DNA of 64,000 bases from Pycnococcus provasolii. Taxonomy: Eukaryota; Chlorophyta; Pseudoscourfieldiophyceae; Pseudoscourfieldiales; Pycnococcaceae. Numbering within the stretch: position 1 is the first letter of the stretch; every line of letters begins with the position of its first letter. The notes under the pieces are model-generated. The model made no database searches, was not told the DNA's origin, and was given only the letters and a program-made list of their open reading frames with translations. The position numbers and the translations under genes are program-made. Where the stretch lies: positions 62,001 to 126,000 of the forward strand of contig OW568900.1 of assembly GCA_938743325.2 (NCBI GenBank), given 5' to 3'. Of this stretch, positions 40,401 to 51,248 are shown piece by piece.

Positions 40401-43400
40401 ATGGCAGACACGGAGAACAACCAGGCGAGGTGCATCGGCACGACCACGGCGGCACCCTCGACGACGACGACGACGACGCCGAAGGAAACGAAGGACACGT
40501 CGAAGGATGCGAGCGGGCAGGTGCCGCTGACGGACACGGGCAAGGCGTGCCACTTCCCGTTCAAGGTGGGCGAGGTGGTGTTCGACAACTGCACGAACAA
40601 GTACACCGGCGGGAAGGGTTACTACTGGTGCTCTACGGCTTACGACTTCATGGCAGACACGGAGAACAACCAGGCGAGGTGCGTTGGCTATTTAGATCCA
40701 TGCCAACCGAAAGACGAGAGGAAGCGAGTCATCTTGACAAGCACGCTGTGTGCGTACTACGGTCATGAGTCCTGTCGAACGGATAACGGATATCAAACGC
40801 ATATGCTGGGTGCTACAGGTGAAATGTTTCTAAATCGTGAGGGCACGCGAAGTGTGGGATGCGATCCAAAAACGTATTACATCATTTCGTCCTTTCAGCC
40901 AGAGGTGAAGTTTGGATTCCAGTGTGCGGCGGCGATTACAAGCCGTGGCGCCGTGAGAACAGTGGCGATTTCTGAGGGTGCTAAAGAAGCTGGGGCTGCT
41001 GCATGCAATTCGTCAAACTTCCCGCTCTTCACAGGTGGCTTACCACGCGTGCCATCTGATGGGCACTGTCGAATGCAAATGGTGTACGACGTCAATCGGC
41101 TCGCTTGCCAGCACCATGTAGTGTTGGTGGTGCCTTTCGGTTCAGCCAAAGAGACGAAGGATGTCACCACATCACATATTCTAGACCCGGCATTGATCGC
41201 CACGGTTGCCCTTGTTGGCTCACGCCTCAACGACAGAAATCAGATGGTGATGAATCAGGACGACTTTGAAAAATTGTACGATTCCGACACAGTGGCAACA
41301 ACGTTTGTGATGGATCAGAAAGACGCGTTTGAAATGTATCAACACGTTAGGACAGCCTGCGGACGACGTGGGAGCATTCCCGATTGCGCCATGATCCTTG
41401 GACCTATGTATCACAGCCACAGTATAGCACAATACATGAGCAGTATGTTCAAAATGCCACAGCTCGTGTCGTCACGCATTCCTGCTCAGCTCTATCAACA
41501 CAAACTGTATACATCCACCATAATGACAAGCCTAGGAACGTCTGACATGCAGGCTCTGCAGCTGCAAGTGATTAAGCACACCTTTGGTTGGGGACAAATT
41601 TGCCGAATTGGGCACGACGATAATGATGGCTTAGCAAAACGTTCCCTTCAATTTGTGTCCATAGCAGGAAATAAGGATGTTGAATTGAAAGTCGCGCAGA
41701 TCAAAATCAATGACATTGAAGATCCCGATGAATGGGAAACTGGCTTTGAAATACTCATGGAACATAATTGCTATGTGTTGTACGTTGCCGCTGGAGGAAG
41801 AGACAAGATGCGGCATAACATTGATGCACGAAAACTCGCATACGAAGCTGCAAATAAAACGGGCATCCTGAAGCGTCACACTGTCTGGTTTGACGCGGAC
41901 ACTTTCGGAGGTAATACTCCATGCGTGGACTCACCTCTAGCTCGTGGCACGCTGTTCCTACAAGTGCATAAAGATGATCGTGTAGAACAGAAGCGGCGTG
42001 CGCTCATCGAGAAAGCAGTGGACTTTGCACGGCACTCCTTGCTTGACAATGACAATTTCGACTTTTTCTCGCATAGAAGCCGGGCAATGATTACTAGGGC
42101 GTACAAGGTTGACATTTTTGAACAAAGGTTTAGCTCGGTTGAGGAGAAGGAGGGCTTGCTGCAGCTAGTTCGTGCCGAACTTGAAAACATGGAACGCATT
42201 GAGGACCTGTACGACCTCGGAGAGGCTGTGTGGACGATGGTGACCAAGTCACGGACTCCCGGGCGCTTCAACCAATTTAATACCTATGGGCAGGAAGAAA
42301 GCACGATCGAACGCTTTAAGGAACTCGGGGAGACTCTTGGAAAAGAGGGGTACGAGGGCTACATGCGAAACATCACATTTGACGCTAAAGAACTTCGCGC
42401 CATCAACTCGGGTCAGATTATCGATATTATGCAGTGCGGGGCACACATCGGTGGTCCGCCGGGCAGCGCGGGTGTGGTGGGAACGTTCAAATTAGCCGAT
42501 CGAGTCGCCGCATTTAACGATCGGATTGACAAGTTTGGAGCCCCATGCGATCTGTTTTCTCTAAATGACCCAGAAATGTCGTGGGAAACACCGCTAACTT
42601 TCGATACAAACCTCGATGAAGACAGTACTTCGAGTGCTCTCTACCCGTCACAAAACCACCTTTATTCTTTCTCTCCACTCGATTATGATGCGACGGAAGA
42701 GGAGAGCGACAAATTCTACGAAGACTTCGAGGCTACCTGCATCAAGAGGTATATGGAAGTGATCAAAGAAGATGTGGCGAGTGCAAAACGTGCCCTCGAA
42801 AATGGTGTGCGAAAGCTTGTGTGGTACAACGACACCCTCATTCCAGAGAAGATTCCCAAAGATGGCAGTGCTGTAGATTCTGATGATGATGAAAATTCTG
42901 TCGAAAAAATCTACGATCCGAGTAATCTCGACTATCGTGTATGTCCAGCAGGCACACGATTCGGACAAAGAGAAGACAAAGAGGACACTGAAATCAACAC
43001 ATGCAAAGAATGCGATCCAGGATCGTACTCTCCACAACCTGGTCGAATGACGTGCCTGAAATGCGTCGACTACAAGCTTGGCGGCTACGTGAATGCAAGT
43101 GGTCAGGCGGAATGTACAGAATGTCCAAAAAATTCACGAAGGAATCAGACGACGCCTGGCTTGTCAATAAGTGAGTGCCTTTGCGAAAGGGGATTCTATC
43201 TGAAAAATACTTCGCTCGACGCGTCGACTTTCACGTGCGAGGGTTGTCCATCGGGTGCGATTTGTAATGGGGGCGTGGTCACACCACTGCCTACAACTGG
43301 CAGGTGGGGAAACTATCGTTGCCCCGTGTACTTCCCCGACTGCCCGGGAGGCTCGGGAACATGCGTGGGAGATGGCGAATTCCGGTGTGCTGTAGGCCAT

Positions 43401-45429
43401 GCGGGTAATTTGTGCGAACGGTGCCTCGAGGGCTATGGACGACAGCCGGGGAAGGCTGGCAGATGCCGAACGTGCTCGAAGCTTTCGGTGCAAATTGTGG
43501 CGTACGTCGCCTCAACGATGCTGAGCGCAGTCTTGTCCTGGCTTATAGTGCACACGGATATGGTTGGCAACACGTCGGATAAGCCGGTCTATTCGCAGCT
43601 GATAAAGATTGTGATCACGTACATACAGATTGTTACCATTCTGATCGATGCTGGCGTCGAATGGCCGGATGACGTGATGGGCGCGAAAGGCACTCTCAGC
43701 ACCGCCTCGGGTGATGGAGGTGCTTCAATTGCCACGTCGGAGTGCCTTTTCGATGCTCGAGTGTGGGATTCAAATCACGAAACAGGACACGGCACTGCAT
43801 TCCTATCACAAAATGAAAAGCTTCGCCCATATTTCGGCCTGTACGCAGACATGATTCGCCCTGGCATTGCGTTTAGTGTCGCATTCATAGCTGTGTTTTT
43901 GGAATGTGCGTGGTACAGCTCCAAGGTGTGGCGCGGTGACGTCGTCATGACGGAAGTTACGTGGCCGCAAGCACTTCTCATGGGAGGAAGTAGGAGATCT
44001 CGGGAACTGAACGAGCTTAACTTCTCTGATCTCTCTGAAGTACACACGAGCGGGAACCTCCCAAGACAAGCAGTGGGCTTGTCGACGTACGGACTCTACG
44101 CTTGGGTATCCCGCATGCTGCCAAAGGTGATAAGTGCCGTAGCCTTCGTGTCGTGGCCAGCCTTCACCATCACCACATTGTCAATTTTCTCGTGCAAACC
44201 TTACGACGCTTCGGTAATCGCGGAGAGTATGGAAGCGACAACGTGTGACTCCAAGTCGGAATTTACCATGCTCTGGTTCCCGAGTCAGGATGAGCAGTGC
44301 ATGCGTGGCAACCACCTTCAGTACGGCGTGTCGGTTGGCATTCCCGCCGTCCTATTCGTTGTGGTTGGCGTTCCCGCTTTCTTGTTCGTGTATCTGCGGC
44401 GGAACAAGATGCGCATCAAAATGAGTGATCCATTGCTGATCTTTAACTTTGGATTTTTATTCCAGGAGTACGTTTGATTTTGATTTTCATGTTTGTTTGG
44501 GTTTGGGAGGATGATGCAAATGGCGAAAAGAACGAAGAGCGCTGACATTACAAACACTCACACACAACACAACACAACACAACACAACGCAAAAATGAAC
44601 TTTTTCTTTTCTTTTCAATCTTAGCTACGAGTCCCGCTTCTACTACTGGGAATCCGTAATTTTAGTGCAGAAGCTCATGCTGACCTTGTGCGTCGCCGTC
44701 ATCAAGCCGTTCGGCGCCATTTACTCTCAGCTAATACTTCTGGGTGTCACATTTTTGATCTACAAAGCTGACTCGGCAGCCGAGCCGTACAGGGTAGAGC
44801 TAGTTGACAAAGTGAATAACGCCATGTTGACGTGCGCATTTTTCACCGTTTACCTGAGCCTATTCATCTCGGACTATATCAACAGGCCGGTGAAGTTACT
44901 AGCGCTCGTCGCCTTGCTGTGCCTGCAGATTGGCTTTATTGCGTACGTCTGCAGGGTCCTGTTCTTCGAGTTCCTCGAGGTGTTATGCGGCAAGCTGAAG
45001 GACTTGGACATTCATGTTGACGACGAGCATGAGATCACTGTTTGGTGCGTTCGAACTTTTGGCGAATTTCTGGGCTCTCGTATTGGACACGCTCTCTACA
45101 CTTACGTAGGTGCTGTGGGTGCGAGACTTGCCAACGAGAAGGTGACGCACGAGGACGGCAGGCCATTGTCGAGAACGTTGTCGGATTCGATGTATCAGCC
45201 TCGGCACGGCAAGAATGCAAGGCAGTTGCTCAAGGAGACTTTTTCGAATGTGAATGTTCTTTCTGGAAGTGTTCGGGCGATAACGACAGCCGCCGTGCAT
45301 CCCGAGCCCGCTGACTATTCGAAATATGCCGAGCCCTTCCCCGAGATTCCGCACGCGTATGTTCATTCATATCGGGATTCTACAACAGGTAAGAATCAGA
45401 ACGACTTGACGTTGGCGGATGTTGCTTGA
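37452..45429 (+). CDS. Giant receptor-like membrane protein, copy 2 (five FN2 modules)
   Basis: Exons 37452-44468 and 44625-45429; the 156-bp intron has the same donor GTACGT and acceptor ATCTTAG as copy 1 but is longer through ACAACAC units. About 2600 residues. Domain order equals copy 1, except that the mucin-like linker plus fibronectin type II unit is repeated five times (FN2 at 39552-39686, 39801-39935, 40050-40184, 40299-40433 and 40548-40682). Each FN2 has the family pattern: CHFPF start, four cysteines, YYWC and a final C. The signal peptide is best from the Met at 37575 (DLLLQWCSLALLLSLLTFVA); ATG 37452 is the longest ATG start. The C-terminus (DSTTGKNQNDLTLADVA) is probably the ancestral end. 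It probably binds glycan or matrix through FN2 (family property: collagen/gelatin or choline lipids in animals). Function is unknown. Confidence 0.87.
37467..37505 (+). repeat. 12-bp coding repeat GCGCCGTGTGGT, three units
   Basis: Three units here (Arg-Val-Val-Arg in the upstream in-frame leader) against one at the equivalent place in copy 1 (29592 onward). In-frame slippage near the N-terminus. Confidence 0.8.
39497..40690 (+). repeat. Five-unit, 249-bp FN2 module minisatellite
   Basis: Five tandem units of 249 bp (83 codons), each a Thr/Pro linker plus one FN2 domain. The FN2 part is nearly invariant between units. Linkers come in two types (PTPTEEKDT and TTPKETKDT) and two lead-ins (GTKPAAPST and GTTTAAPST) that mix independently, a sign of unequal exchange or conversion. 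Copy 1 of the gene has one unit. Confidence 0.95.
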
Positions 45430-45885
45430 TTGTGACTGGACTGTCGTCGCCGGAAACTGTAAATACATAAGTTTAAGTTGAACACTCTTTTTTTCAAAAA
45501 CAAAATCGCAAAAGTTTTTCTTAAAAAAAGCGCTCAGAGCCAGGCAGGAGTTAAGTTTAAGACCTGTCGTCGTGACATCCTCGTGACCGCTAAGAGTAGG
45601 GTAGTAACGTGGACCGCCACCACATACAGTAGACTATGTGACACTACTATCTTTTTCCCAAACCAAACCCCAAAAACAAAACCACAAAACCCCAAACAAA
45701 ACCAAAAAGAGAACAGGGAGGGGAAACCAGCCAAAAAGAAAAGAGAAGGAGTTCTAAAAAGTAGACCCAAGATGGATCCCCAGATGCAGATGGAGATTGG
45801 GGGTTAACCCCCTGCCACGTGCCGCGTTCCGAGAACGTGAGGCTGATGAGACTTCTTTCTCCAACAAGCTCGAAACATCCGCGAA
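45430..45885. other. Spacer between receptor copy 2 and the F-box gene
   Basis: Poly-T and poly-A stretches, then an A/C-rich tract (CCAAACCCC, AAAACCAC repeats at 45655-45705). No coding signal. Confidence 0.5.
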
Positions 45886-46809
45886 ATGTCCGCCTCCGCC
45901 TCATCATGGGACAGTGTGTCCGCCTCCGCCTCCGCCTCATCATGGGAGTCAGCAGTGTCCGCCTCCGTCTCCGTCTCCGCCACCTCCCTTGAAGACGACC
46001 CCTCCTTCTTGTCATCCGCGTCAATAATAACGTTCGACTCGCTTCCTGTGGATACCGTCGTGCGCACTGTCCTATGCCCCCTGCTAAGCTTGTCAGAGCT
46101 ATCTGGCCTCGGCCTCGCCTCGTCGTCGGTGTGGCGTTCCATAAAACATGAACACATACTCTGGATCTCTGCGTATGAACGTTCGTGGGGATCGGGTGCC
46201 GCATCACTCGGACTTCCTTCGTTGACCGCTTCCTCGATTAGAGAGGAAGCGCGTGCACGATCTTCCTTAATCAAGGCGCAAGGACGCAGTGCAGAAGGCT
46301 TTTTAAGTGTGCTCGACAAACTAGCGAGTGCAACCGTCAAAGCGGAACACGACGCCGTGAAGGCGCGCGATTTGGCAGACGACGCCATGAAGGCGAGCTT
46401 TGGCGTGGGGTGCGCCCTTCTCAGGCAAACGCCGCGCGACCTGAACAACCGGTTCGCTCAGCGTGCGGTTCAACTCCTGGCGTGTTGGGTGACTGTGGGA
46501 GACCCGAGGGCTCAAGCGCTGGCTTCGTTTCTCACGGATGCTGCGCGTTCTATCGAGGACGGGGGAGACTTAAGCGACGTACCCTGGAGGCGCAGTGGAG
46601 TAAAGTTTGCCATTGAGGCTGCGGAAGCGCGCGAGAATATCGTCGTTTGTCCAACCATAAAAAGTTGCGCATCCCTCCTGGATAACCACATCAACGACCT
46701 TCTGGAGGAGGGAGCTTCTCCTGGAATTCCACCACCACCGTATCTACCGCGCTCGCACTTTTGGTTCTATCCGTATGCATACGGCGTGGGAGGTTACCAC
46801 GTCTGCTAA
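45886..46809 (+). CDS. F-box domain protein
   Basis: 307 residues, start ATG 45886. The first ~45 residues are Ser/Ala repeats from TCCGCCTCC units. An F-box-like segment spans about 48-100 (FDSLPVDTVVRTVLCPLL, LGLASSSVWRSI, LWISAYERSWG), fitting the L-P-x-x-hydrophobic and W-x-x-hydrophobic pattern by which these proteins dock on SKP1 in SCF ubiquitin ligases. The remainder is alpha-helical without a recognised substrate-binding repeat and ends in a Pro/Tyr/Phe-rich tail (PPPPYLPRSHFWFYPYAYG). The target is unknown. It converges with the OPR-like gene, 85 bp away. Confidence 0.65.
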   Translation: MSASASSWDSVSASASASSWESAVSASVSVSATSLEDDPSFLSSASIITFDSLPVDTVVRTVLCPLLSLSELSGLGLASSSVWRSIKHEHILWISAYERSWGSGAASLGLPSLTASSIREEARARSSLIKAQGRSAEGFLSVLDKLASATVKAEHDAVKARDLADDAMKASFGVGCALLRQTPRDLNNRFAQRAVQLLACWVTVGDPRAQALASFLTDAARSIEDGGDLSDVPWRRSGVKFAIEAAEARENIVVCPTIKSCASLLDNHINDLLEEGASPGIPPPPYLPRSHFWFYPYAYGVGGYHVC

Positions 46810-46894
46810 AAAAACGAAACACGACTTTGTAGAAAAGAAATAGTACTTCTTAATTGTGACATTGAAAAGAAAATGAGAACGCGACGACCACACC

Positions 46895-49837
46895 TCAACC
46901 GTCGTATTCGAATTCGTCGCCACTTTTTAGAGCCTCGAGGAGTCGGTCTAGACTGTTGGAGCTGACGGAACTTGGTGATGACCACCCGAAGTCATCAGAC
47001 TCTTTGTCGTCAAACTCGTCGTCGGCACCACCACTGCTACCGTCACTCGCATTCGAAGCGAACGCACGTCGTGGCAGCGGCAGCGTGCCAAACGCCTCCT
47101 CGCCAGCCCATCCTAACTCCGCCAGCGAGTGCCTCGCCGACCGCGTCGCGGCGTGGCCAAAGTCGTTCGCCAAGGCCAGTTCCAAGCAGCGAGCCTCGAG
47201 GCCCGCACGCAGCCGCTCGAGTGGCGAACCAATCTTCTCCGCGGCTTTCGTCTGCACTCCCAAGCCTAGCGCCTTCAGCGCCCAGAGCACAGACGTGACA
47301 TCTAGAGGAGTCATGTCTCTCGCGGCGCACGCCGCATAGCGAACCAGTCGCCCGACGACGCGTATGTCGTGCTCGCCATCCACGCCTCCCTCGAGGTGGC
47401 GAAGGTGCGCCACCGCCCACAGCGCATTGGCAGCGTCGGACACCCTAAATTCCGCCTCCCGAGGGAAAATTAGCGTGCGCCTTGCCTCCTCCACGTCGTC
47501 GCCTGCATCCTGCTGCTCCTGCTCCGTGAACAAAATGCTGCCATCGCTCTGCACAACTCCCTGAGTTGAAAGCTTCGACTTGCCGTCCGTGATGCTGCTG
47601 ATGCTGCTGCTTCCGCTGCCGCCGTCCATCGTCGACAGCATGGCAGGATTTTTCGACGACCACGACGACGGCCCTCGCTCTGGAAGGACGCAGAGCGCCT
47701 CTTCGAGAACACGTCGATCTGCCGGGTGCGGAACGTAGTCGATCCGCGCAATGCCCCACAGAAAATCTGCGGCGCACCTGCGCACGGCAGCACACCTTTG
47801 CGCGGATTCCAGTAATGACGGCGACGCGAGCTCCTTTCGGAGCATCTCCGCCAGAGCGATGCTCACCGTGGGCATTGCCACGCGCGATGCCTCCACCGCC
47901 ACGGGGCGTCCGTACGAGACCATGCCTGTTGCCCAGCAAGCCAAGCTGAGCTTCGAGGCAATCTTGATACCTCCTCGCGAGCCCGCGAGCCTGCCCAGCT
48001 CTCCCGCGCGTGTGACGAGTGCCTCTAGCACGCCTGGCACAGGCTCCCAGTCCAGATGTGCAAGTCCCCACAGCGCGGACGCGAGAGCATTTGCGCCAAG
48101 CCCATCCGCGCGCTCACCAAGTCTCTGCCCGAGCACACGCAAACCCTCGTCTCCTGGGTGGCTGCGTAGTGTCGCGCATGACCAAGCAACATTCGAGCAC
48201 TGCAGGCTCGTGTAGGCGGATAACGCGCTGACGTCGCATGCCGCCTGGGAGATCGTGCCAACGCATTCGCGGTAGCGCAGCCAGAGCATTCCCTCCGACT
48301 CGCCCTCCGCCAGAGGCACGATCGCAGCTGGTCCCGTCGAGCTTGGCGGGCGTAGCTTCAGGTTAGCAAGGCTCCACAGCGCCGACTCTGCCACCGCAGG
48401 CTGCCACATCGCACCCTGCGCGCGATGCGCGTCGATGAGACGGATGCTGAGGACGAGTGTGGCACCTCGCCCGCGAGGCGTGAGGTCGCTGCCCCCAAGT
48501 GTCGCCGCTGCTCTCAGTGCCTCCGCGTACAGCTTCGGCGCCAGCGGCAGCTTCGACGCGGTCATCTGTAGCAGCAGGTGCTCGACGGCATTCACAGCCG
48601 TGGTGGTGGGAAGCCACCCCCTTCGTCCGAGCAGCGCCACGCACTTAAGCAGCGCCGTCGACCGTTTTGCCGACATGCGCGAGGCGCGCTCGGGAATCTG
48701 CTCGGCCAGTATGGCGAGGTGATCACCGTCGACGTCGCCGACGTCAGCGTTGTAGCCATCATCCGTTGTGCCCCCACCGTCGGCGTTCGTGGTTGGTGGG
48801 AGCATCTTCACGGCGGCCCACAGTATTTGTCCCAGCGCGGCATCCCCGAGTGCATTTGCGACGGCCGGGTCCGCGCCACGCTGCAGCAGCGCCGCTAGGC
48901 AAGAGCGCGGCTGTGGCGCGTTGGTGGACGACCCTACTAACGACGCGAGTCCCCACGCACACGCCGCCACCTGGTGTGGTTCCATCTGAGGTGCGAGCGT
49001 GCGCGCCCGTTCGAGAATACCTGACTCGTCGAGCCCTTTGACGTTTGTGGGACGCAGCACGCCCATCGCCTTGAGTGCGTTCGACGTGGCGACGGCGTCG
49101 GCGTCGCTGGCGTTGTCGAGCACTGCCGTGTAGAAGAGCTCGACGCGCGCGTCGTTCTTGATGGCTTGTCTGACGTGCGCGTGTCTTTCGCACACTTGCG
49201 CGACTTTTTTGAGCGTGTCGAGTGCGGTTGTTGCTTGCGTGTGCGCGTCGGACGCGATGGCTCGGTCGAGCAGTACGGATATTTTCGACGTGTTGTTCGA
49301 CGTGGCCGCCGCCGCCGCCGCCGTCGCCGACGACGACGACGCGTGCGACGACGACGTCGAGCGCGCCGGCGCCCCCGTGGCCTGTTGTCTGATGAGCGAG
49401 GCTTGCCGTTTGAGTGATGACGCCTGCTTGCCGCCGCGTCGAGTAGCCGGAGCCCCCGCTCCTGGTCCTGGTCCTCCCAGACCACCAGGCGTCGATGGCA
49501 CGCCATGAAACGCCGGTGCCGTTGGAACCCCCGAAGGCGAAGGTGAAGGTGAAGGTACACCTTCCCTCCTCGAGTCTCCCGCAATAGATTCCCCAATCTT
49601 ATTGGACCGATTCTTCTTCTTGTCAGAGTGGCCATTTCCATGTTCCGGAACACCAGAAACGGAAGAAGAAGAAGTTCTTATAGAGTTGTTGACTAAAAGG
49701 GAATTCTTATAATGATAATGATGGGATGAAGATTTTGAGTTGAACCTGAAATGACGAGTCCGAGCACCTCTCCTGGGACATATAATAAGAGAGAGCTTCT
49801 TCTTCTGTATAAGGACACCACCCGGGAGAGGCGCCAT
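46895..49837 (-). CDS. Octotricopeptide (OPR)-like organelle RNA-processing protein
   Basis: 980 residues from ATG 49837. The frame is open upstream to 50083, but the Met at 49837 starts a basic, acid-poor leader (MAPLPGGVLIQKKKLSLI) typical of plastid or mitochondrial targeting. Repeated helical motifs with the OPR/RAP-type signature (ANALWALAxL) recur: HQVAACAWGLASLVG, VAESALWSLANLKL, LASALWGLAHLDWEPVPG, CAADFLWGIARIDYVPHP, AANALWAVAHLRHLEGG, VTSVLWALKALGLG. Such proteins, numerous in green algae, bind single organelle transcripts and govern their stability, splicing or translation. No RAP domain is evident at the C-terminus, which is instead Ser/Asp-rich. The RNA target is not predictable. 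Confidence 0.75.
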   Translation of the reverse strand: MAPLPGGVLIQKKKLSLIICPRRGARTRHFRFNSKSSSHHYHYKNSLLVNNSIRTSSSSVSGVPEHGNGHSDKKKNRSNKIGESIAGDSRREGVPSPSPSPSGVPTAPAFHGVPSTPGGLGGPGPGAGAPATRRGGKQASSLKRQASLIRQQATGAPARSTSSSHASSSSATAAAAAATSNNTSKISVLLDRAIASDAHTQATTALDTLKKVAQVCERHAHVRQAIKNDARVELFYTAVLDNASDADAVATSNALKAMGVLRPTNVKGLDESGILERARTLAPQMEPHQVAACAWGLASLVGSSTNAPQPRSCLAALLQRGADPAVANALGDAALGQILWAAVKMLPPTTNADGGGTTDDGYNADVGDVDGDHLAILAEQIPERASRMSAKRSTALLKCVALLGRRGWLPTTTAVNAVEHLLLQMTASKLPLAPKLYAEALRAAATLGGSDLTPRGRGATLVLSIRLIDAHRAQGAMWQPAVAESALWSLANLKLRPPSSTGPAAIVPLAEGESEGMLWLRYRECVGTISQAACDVSALSAYTSLQCSNVAWSCATLRSHPGDEGLRVLGQRLGERADGLGANALASALWGLAHLDWEPVPGVLEALVTRAGELGRLAGSRGGIKIASKLSLACWATGMVSYGRPVAVEASRVAMPTVSIALAEMLRKELASPSLLESAQRCAAVRRCAADFLWGIARIDYVPHPADRRVLEEALCVLPERGPSSWSSKNPAMLSTMDGGSGSSSISSITDGKSKLSTQGVVQSDGSILFTEQEQQDAGDDVEEARRTLIFPREAEFRVSDAANALWAVAHLRHLEGGVDGEHDIRVVGRLVRYAACAARDMTPLDVTSVLWALKALGLGVQTKAAEKIGSPLERLRAGLEARCLELALANDFGHAATRSARHSLAELGWAGEEAFGTLPLPRRAFASNASDGSSGGADDEFDDKESDDFGWSSPSSVSSNSLDRLLEALKSGDEFEYDG

Positions 49838-50240
49838 GGCGAGATGAAGAGCCTGGATGAAAAGTGTTTGGATGGAGAAAAAGTCCCCCGGGGGAGTGGA
49901 TAAACTGCCCAGCCGCCCGAATACCCGAATACAGTAAAGCAAAAAGCAAGCGTGCAAGCAGTGGATCCCCATTCCCCGGGGGAAAACAACACCAACGCGG
50001 CTACCTTTAGGAGGGGATAGGTGGAGGCAGTGGTGGAGGGCGATTGTGGAGGGGATACCCGTTCCTTGGAATTTCCCTCTCATGTCATGATGAACCCCGA
50101 ATAATCAATGGAATTGCCCGAGAGAATCTTCCCTTGGAACCCCGAATAATCAAGCAAGTGCGTTGTTGACTTGGCGCGTTCCCCCTCGTCGGCATTTCAC
50201 ACACAACACAAGCACCTGCGCACCTGCCCACAGCACAGGC
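49838..50240. other. Divergent promoter of the OPR-like and REEP genes
   Basis: 403 bp. It contains a 17-bp direct repeat GAACCCCGAATAATCAA at 50092-50108 and 50137-50153, a possible regulatory repeat. No ORF of note. Confidence 0.5.
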
Positions 50241-51071
50241 ATGGTGTCGAACGCGCTCACGGCCTTGCTCCTTTCTTCGGGGGTTCCTACTGGGGCTAGT
50301 GCGATGGCTGGTTTCGGAAGTCCCGTCGGATATGCAGGTACGCTTCTGGCGTCATCCGCGAGTTTAGCGCGCATCGCGTGCGTCGGCGTCGCTGTCGTAT
50401 ACCCCGCGTACAAAACACACAAGGCGCTGCAGCTCTCCTCCTCAGGTGCGGGGGGAATGGGGTCGTACACGCAAGCCGCGTCCGCGTTCTTCACGTCCAT
50501 GTTCAGCCCGTCCTCGAACCCGAACTCGGCAGCCTATCAGACGACGGAGAACGACAACGGCAGGAGAAGGTACGCCGACGCTTCCGTGAACGATGGGGAC
50601 GACGCATACGAAGAACACGACAATTTTGGCCTCATAGACCCGAACGACCCGCGCAATACCAAGGAGTTCTGGCTCACGTACTGGATGACGTACGGCGCAT
50701 TCACGACCGTCGAAAGAACTGTAGACACCGCGCTCAGTTGGGTGCCTCTGTACCACCACGCGAAACTCGGGTTCCTCATATGGCTGCAGTGGCCGTCAGA
50801 AGCGGGAGGGGCGGCGCGCATCTACCACAACGCAGTCAAACCCGCGCTCGAGGAACACGAGCACGAAATCGACGGCGCCGTGCACAAGGTGGAGAGGGAA
50901 CTCGCGAACGCCGTCAAGAGGAACGAAAAGGAACTCAGGTACGTCGCGGACACCGTCGCGCACTACGCGAGAAGCGCGTGGCACGGCGTGCGCGACACCA
51001 TTGACGCGGTCGTCGCGCCGAACGACGCGTCGTGCCGAAGCGAACTGCCTCCGCCGAGTCCGGCACGATGA
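50241..51071 (+). CDS. TB2/DP1/HVA22 (REEP) family ER-shaping protein
   Basis: 276 residues from ATG 50241 (the longer frame from 50163 lacks an ATG). The family core begins with a hydrophobic segment ending VYPAYKTHKALQ and resumes after a ~60-residue Ser/Asp/Asn-rich insertion with NTKEFWLTYWMTYGAFTTVE, DTALSWVPLYHHAKLGFLIW and WPSEAGGAARIYHNAV. These are hallmark REEP5/Yop1/HVA22 sequences. They form hairpins in the ER membrane that curve tubules. The C-terminal helix (PALEEHEHEIDGAVHKVE) is the usual amphipathic tail. The internal insertion is longer than in HVA22 proteins I know, otherwise regular. Confidence 0.9.
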   Translation: MVSNALTALLLSSGVPTGASAMAGFGSPVGYAGTLLASSASLARIACVGVAVVYPAYKTHKALQLSSSGAGGMGSYTQAASAFFTSMFSPSSNPNSAAYQTTENDNGRRRYADASVNDGDDAYEEHDNFGLIDPNDPRNTKEFWLTYWMTYGAFTTVERTVDTALSWVPLYHHAKLGFLIWLQWPSEAGGAARIYHNAVKPALEEHEHEIDGAVHKVERELANAVKRNEKELRYVADTVAHYARSAWHGVRDTIDAVVAPNDASCRSELPPPSPAR

Positions 51072-51156
51072 GACAGAAAGTAAAAAAAACGAAGTATACA
51101 CAATCTGATGTGAAAAATGAAAAATGAAACCCCGAAATCGAAACAAGCCCACTAGA

Positions 51157-51201
51157 GGCCTGCTTTGTGCCCAATCCTGAAGCAGACCGACAAAGCAGGC
51201 C
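51157..51201. repeat. Hairpin with 12-bp arms
   Basis: GGCCTGCTTTGT (51157-51168) pairs with ACAAAGCAGGCC (51190-51201) around a 21-base loop, in the 3' region of the REEP gene. Could act in 3' end formation. Confidence 0.8.
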
Positions 51202-51248
51202 GTCCCCCCCTGTTTATTCTTCGCGCCGGTAAAAGACTTCTTGAATCA

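Larger units (their letters stand above)
37285..45345. repeat. Tandem segmental duplication, downstream copy
   Basis: Direct repeat of 29125-36466. Coding identity is very high, with scattered differences. Main length changes: four extra 249-bp FN2 units, a 30-bp loss near 42730, a 14-bp longer intron, and two extra 12-bp units near 37470-37505. Confidence 0.93.

Noticed and set aside
39288-40553. 421-codon minus-strand ORF over the FN2 array
   Set aside because: It repeats with the 249-bp period and is Arg/Leu-rich, a shadow of the plus-strand FN2 units. The plus frame has domains, conserved cysteines and continuity with the receptor.
39497-40690. CRISPR-like array
   Set aside because: The repeats are coding FN2 modules with no short unique spacers, in a eukaryotic gene.
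39551-40768. 405-codon plus-strand ORF in another frame over the FN2 array
   Set aside because: Same repeat shadow; no domain, and it begins and ends with the array.
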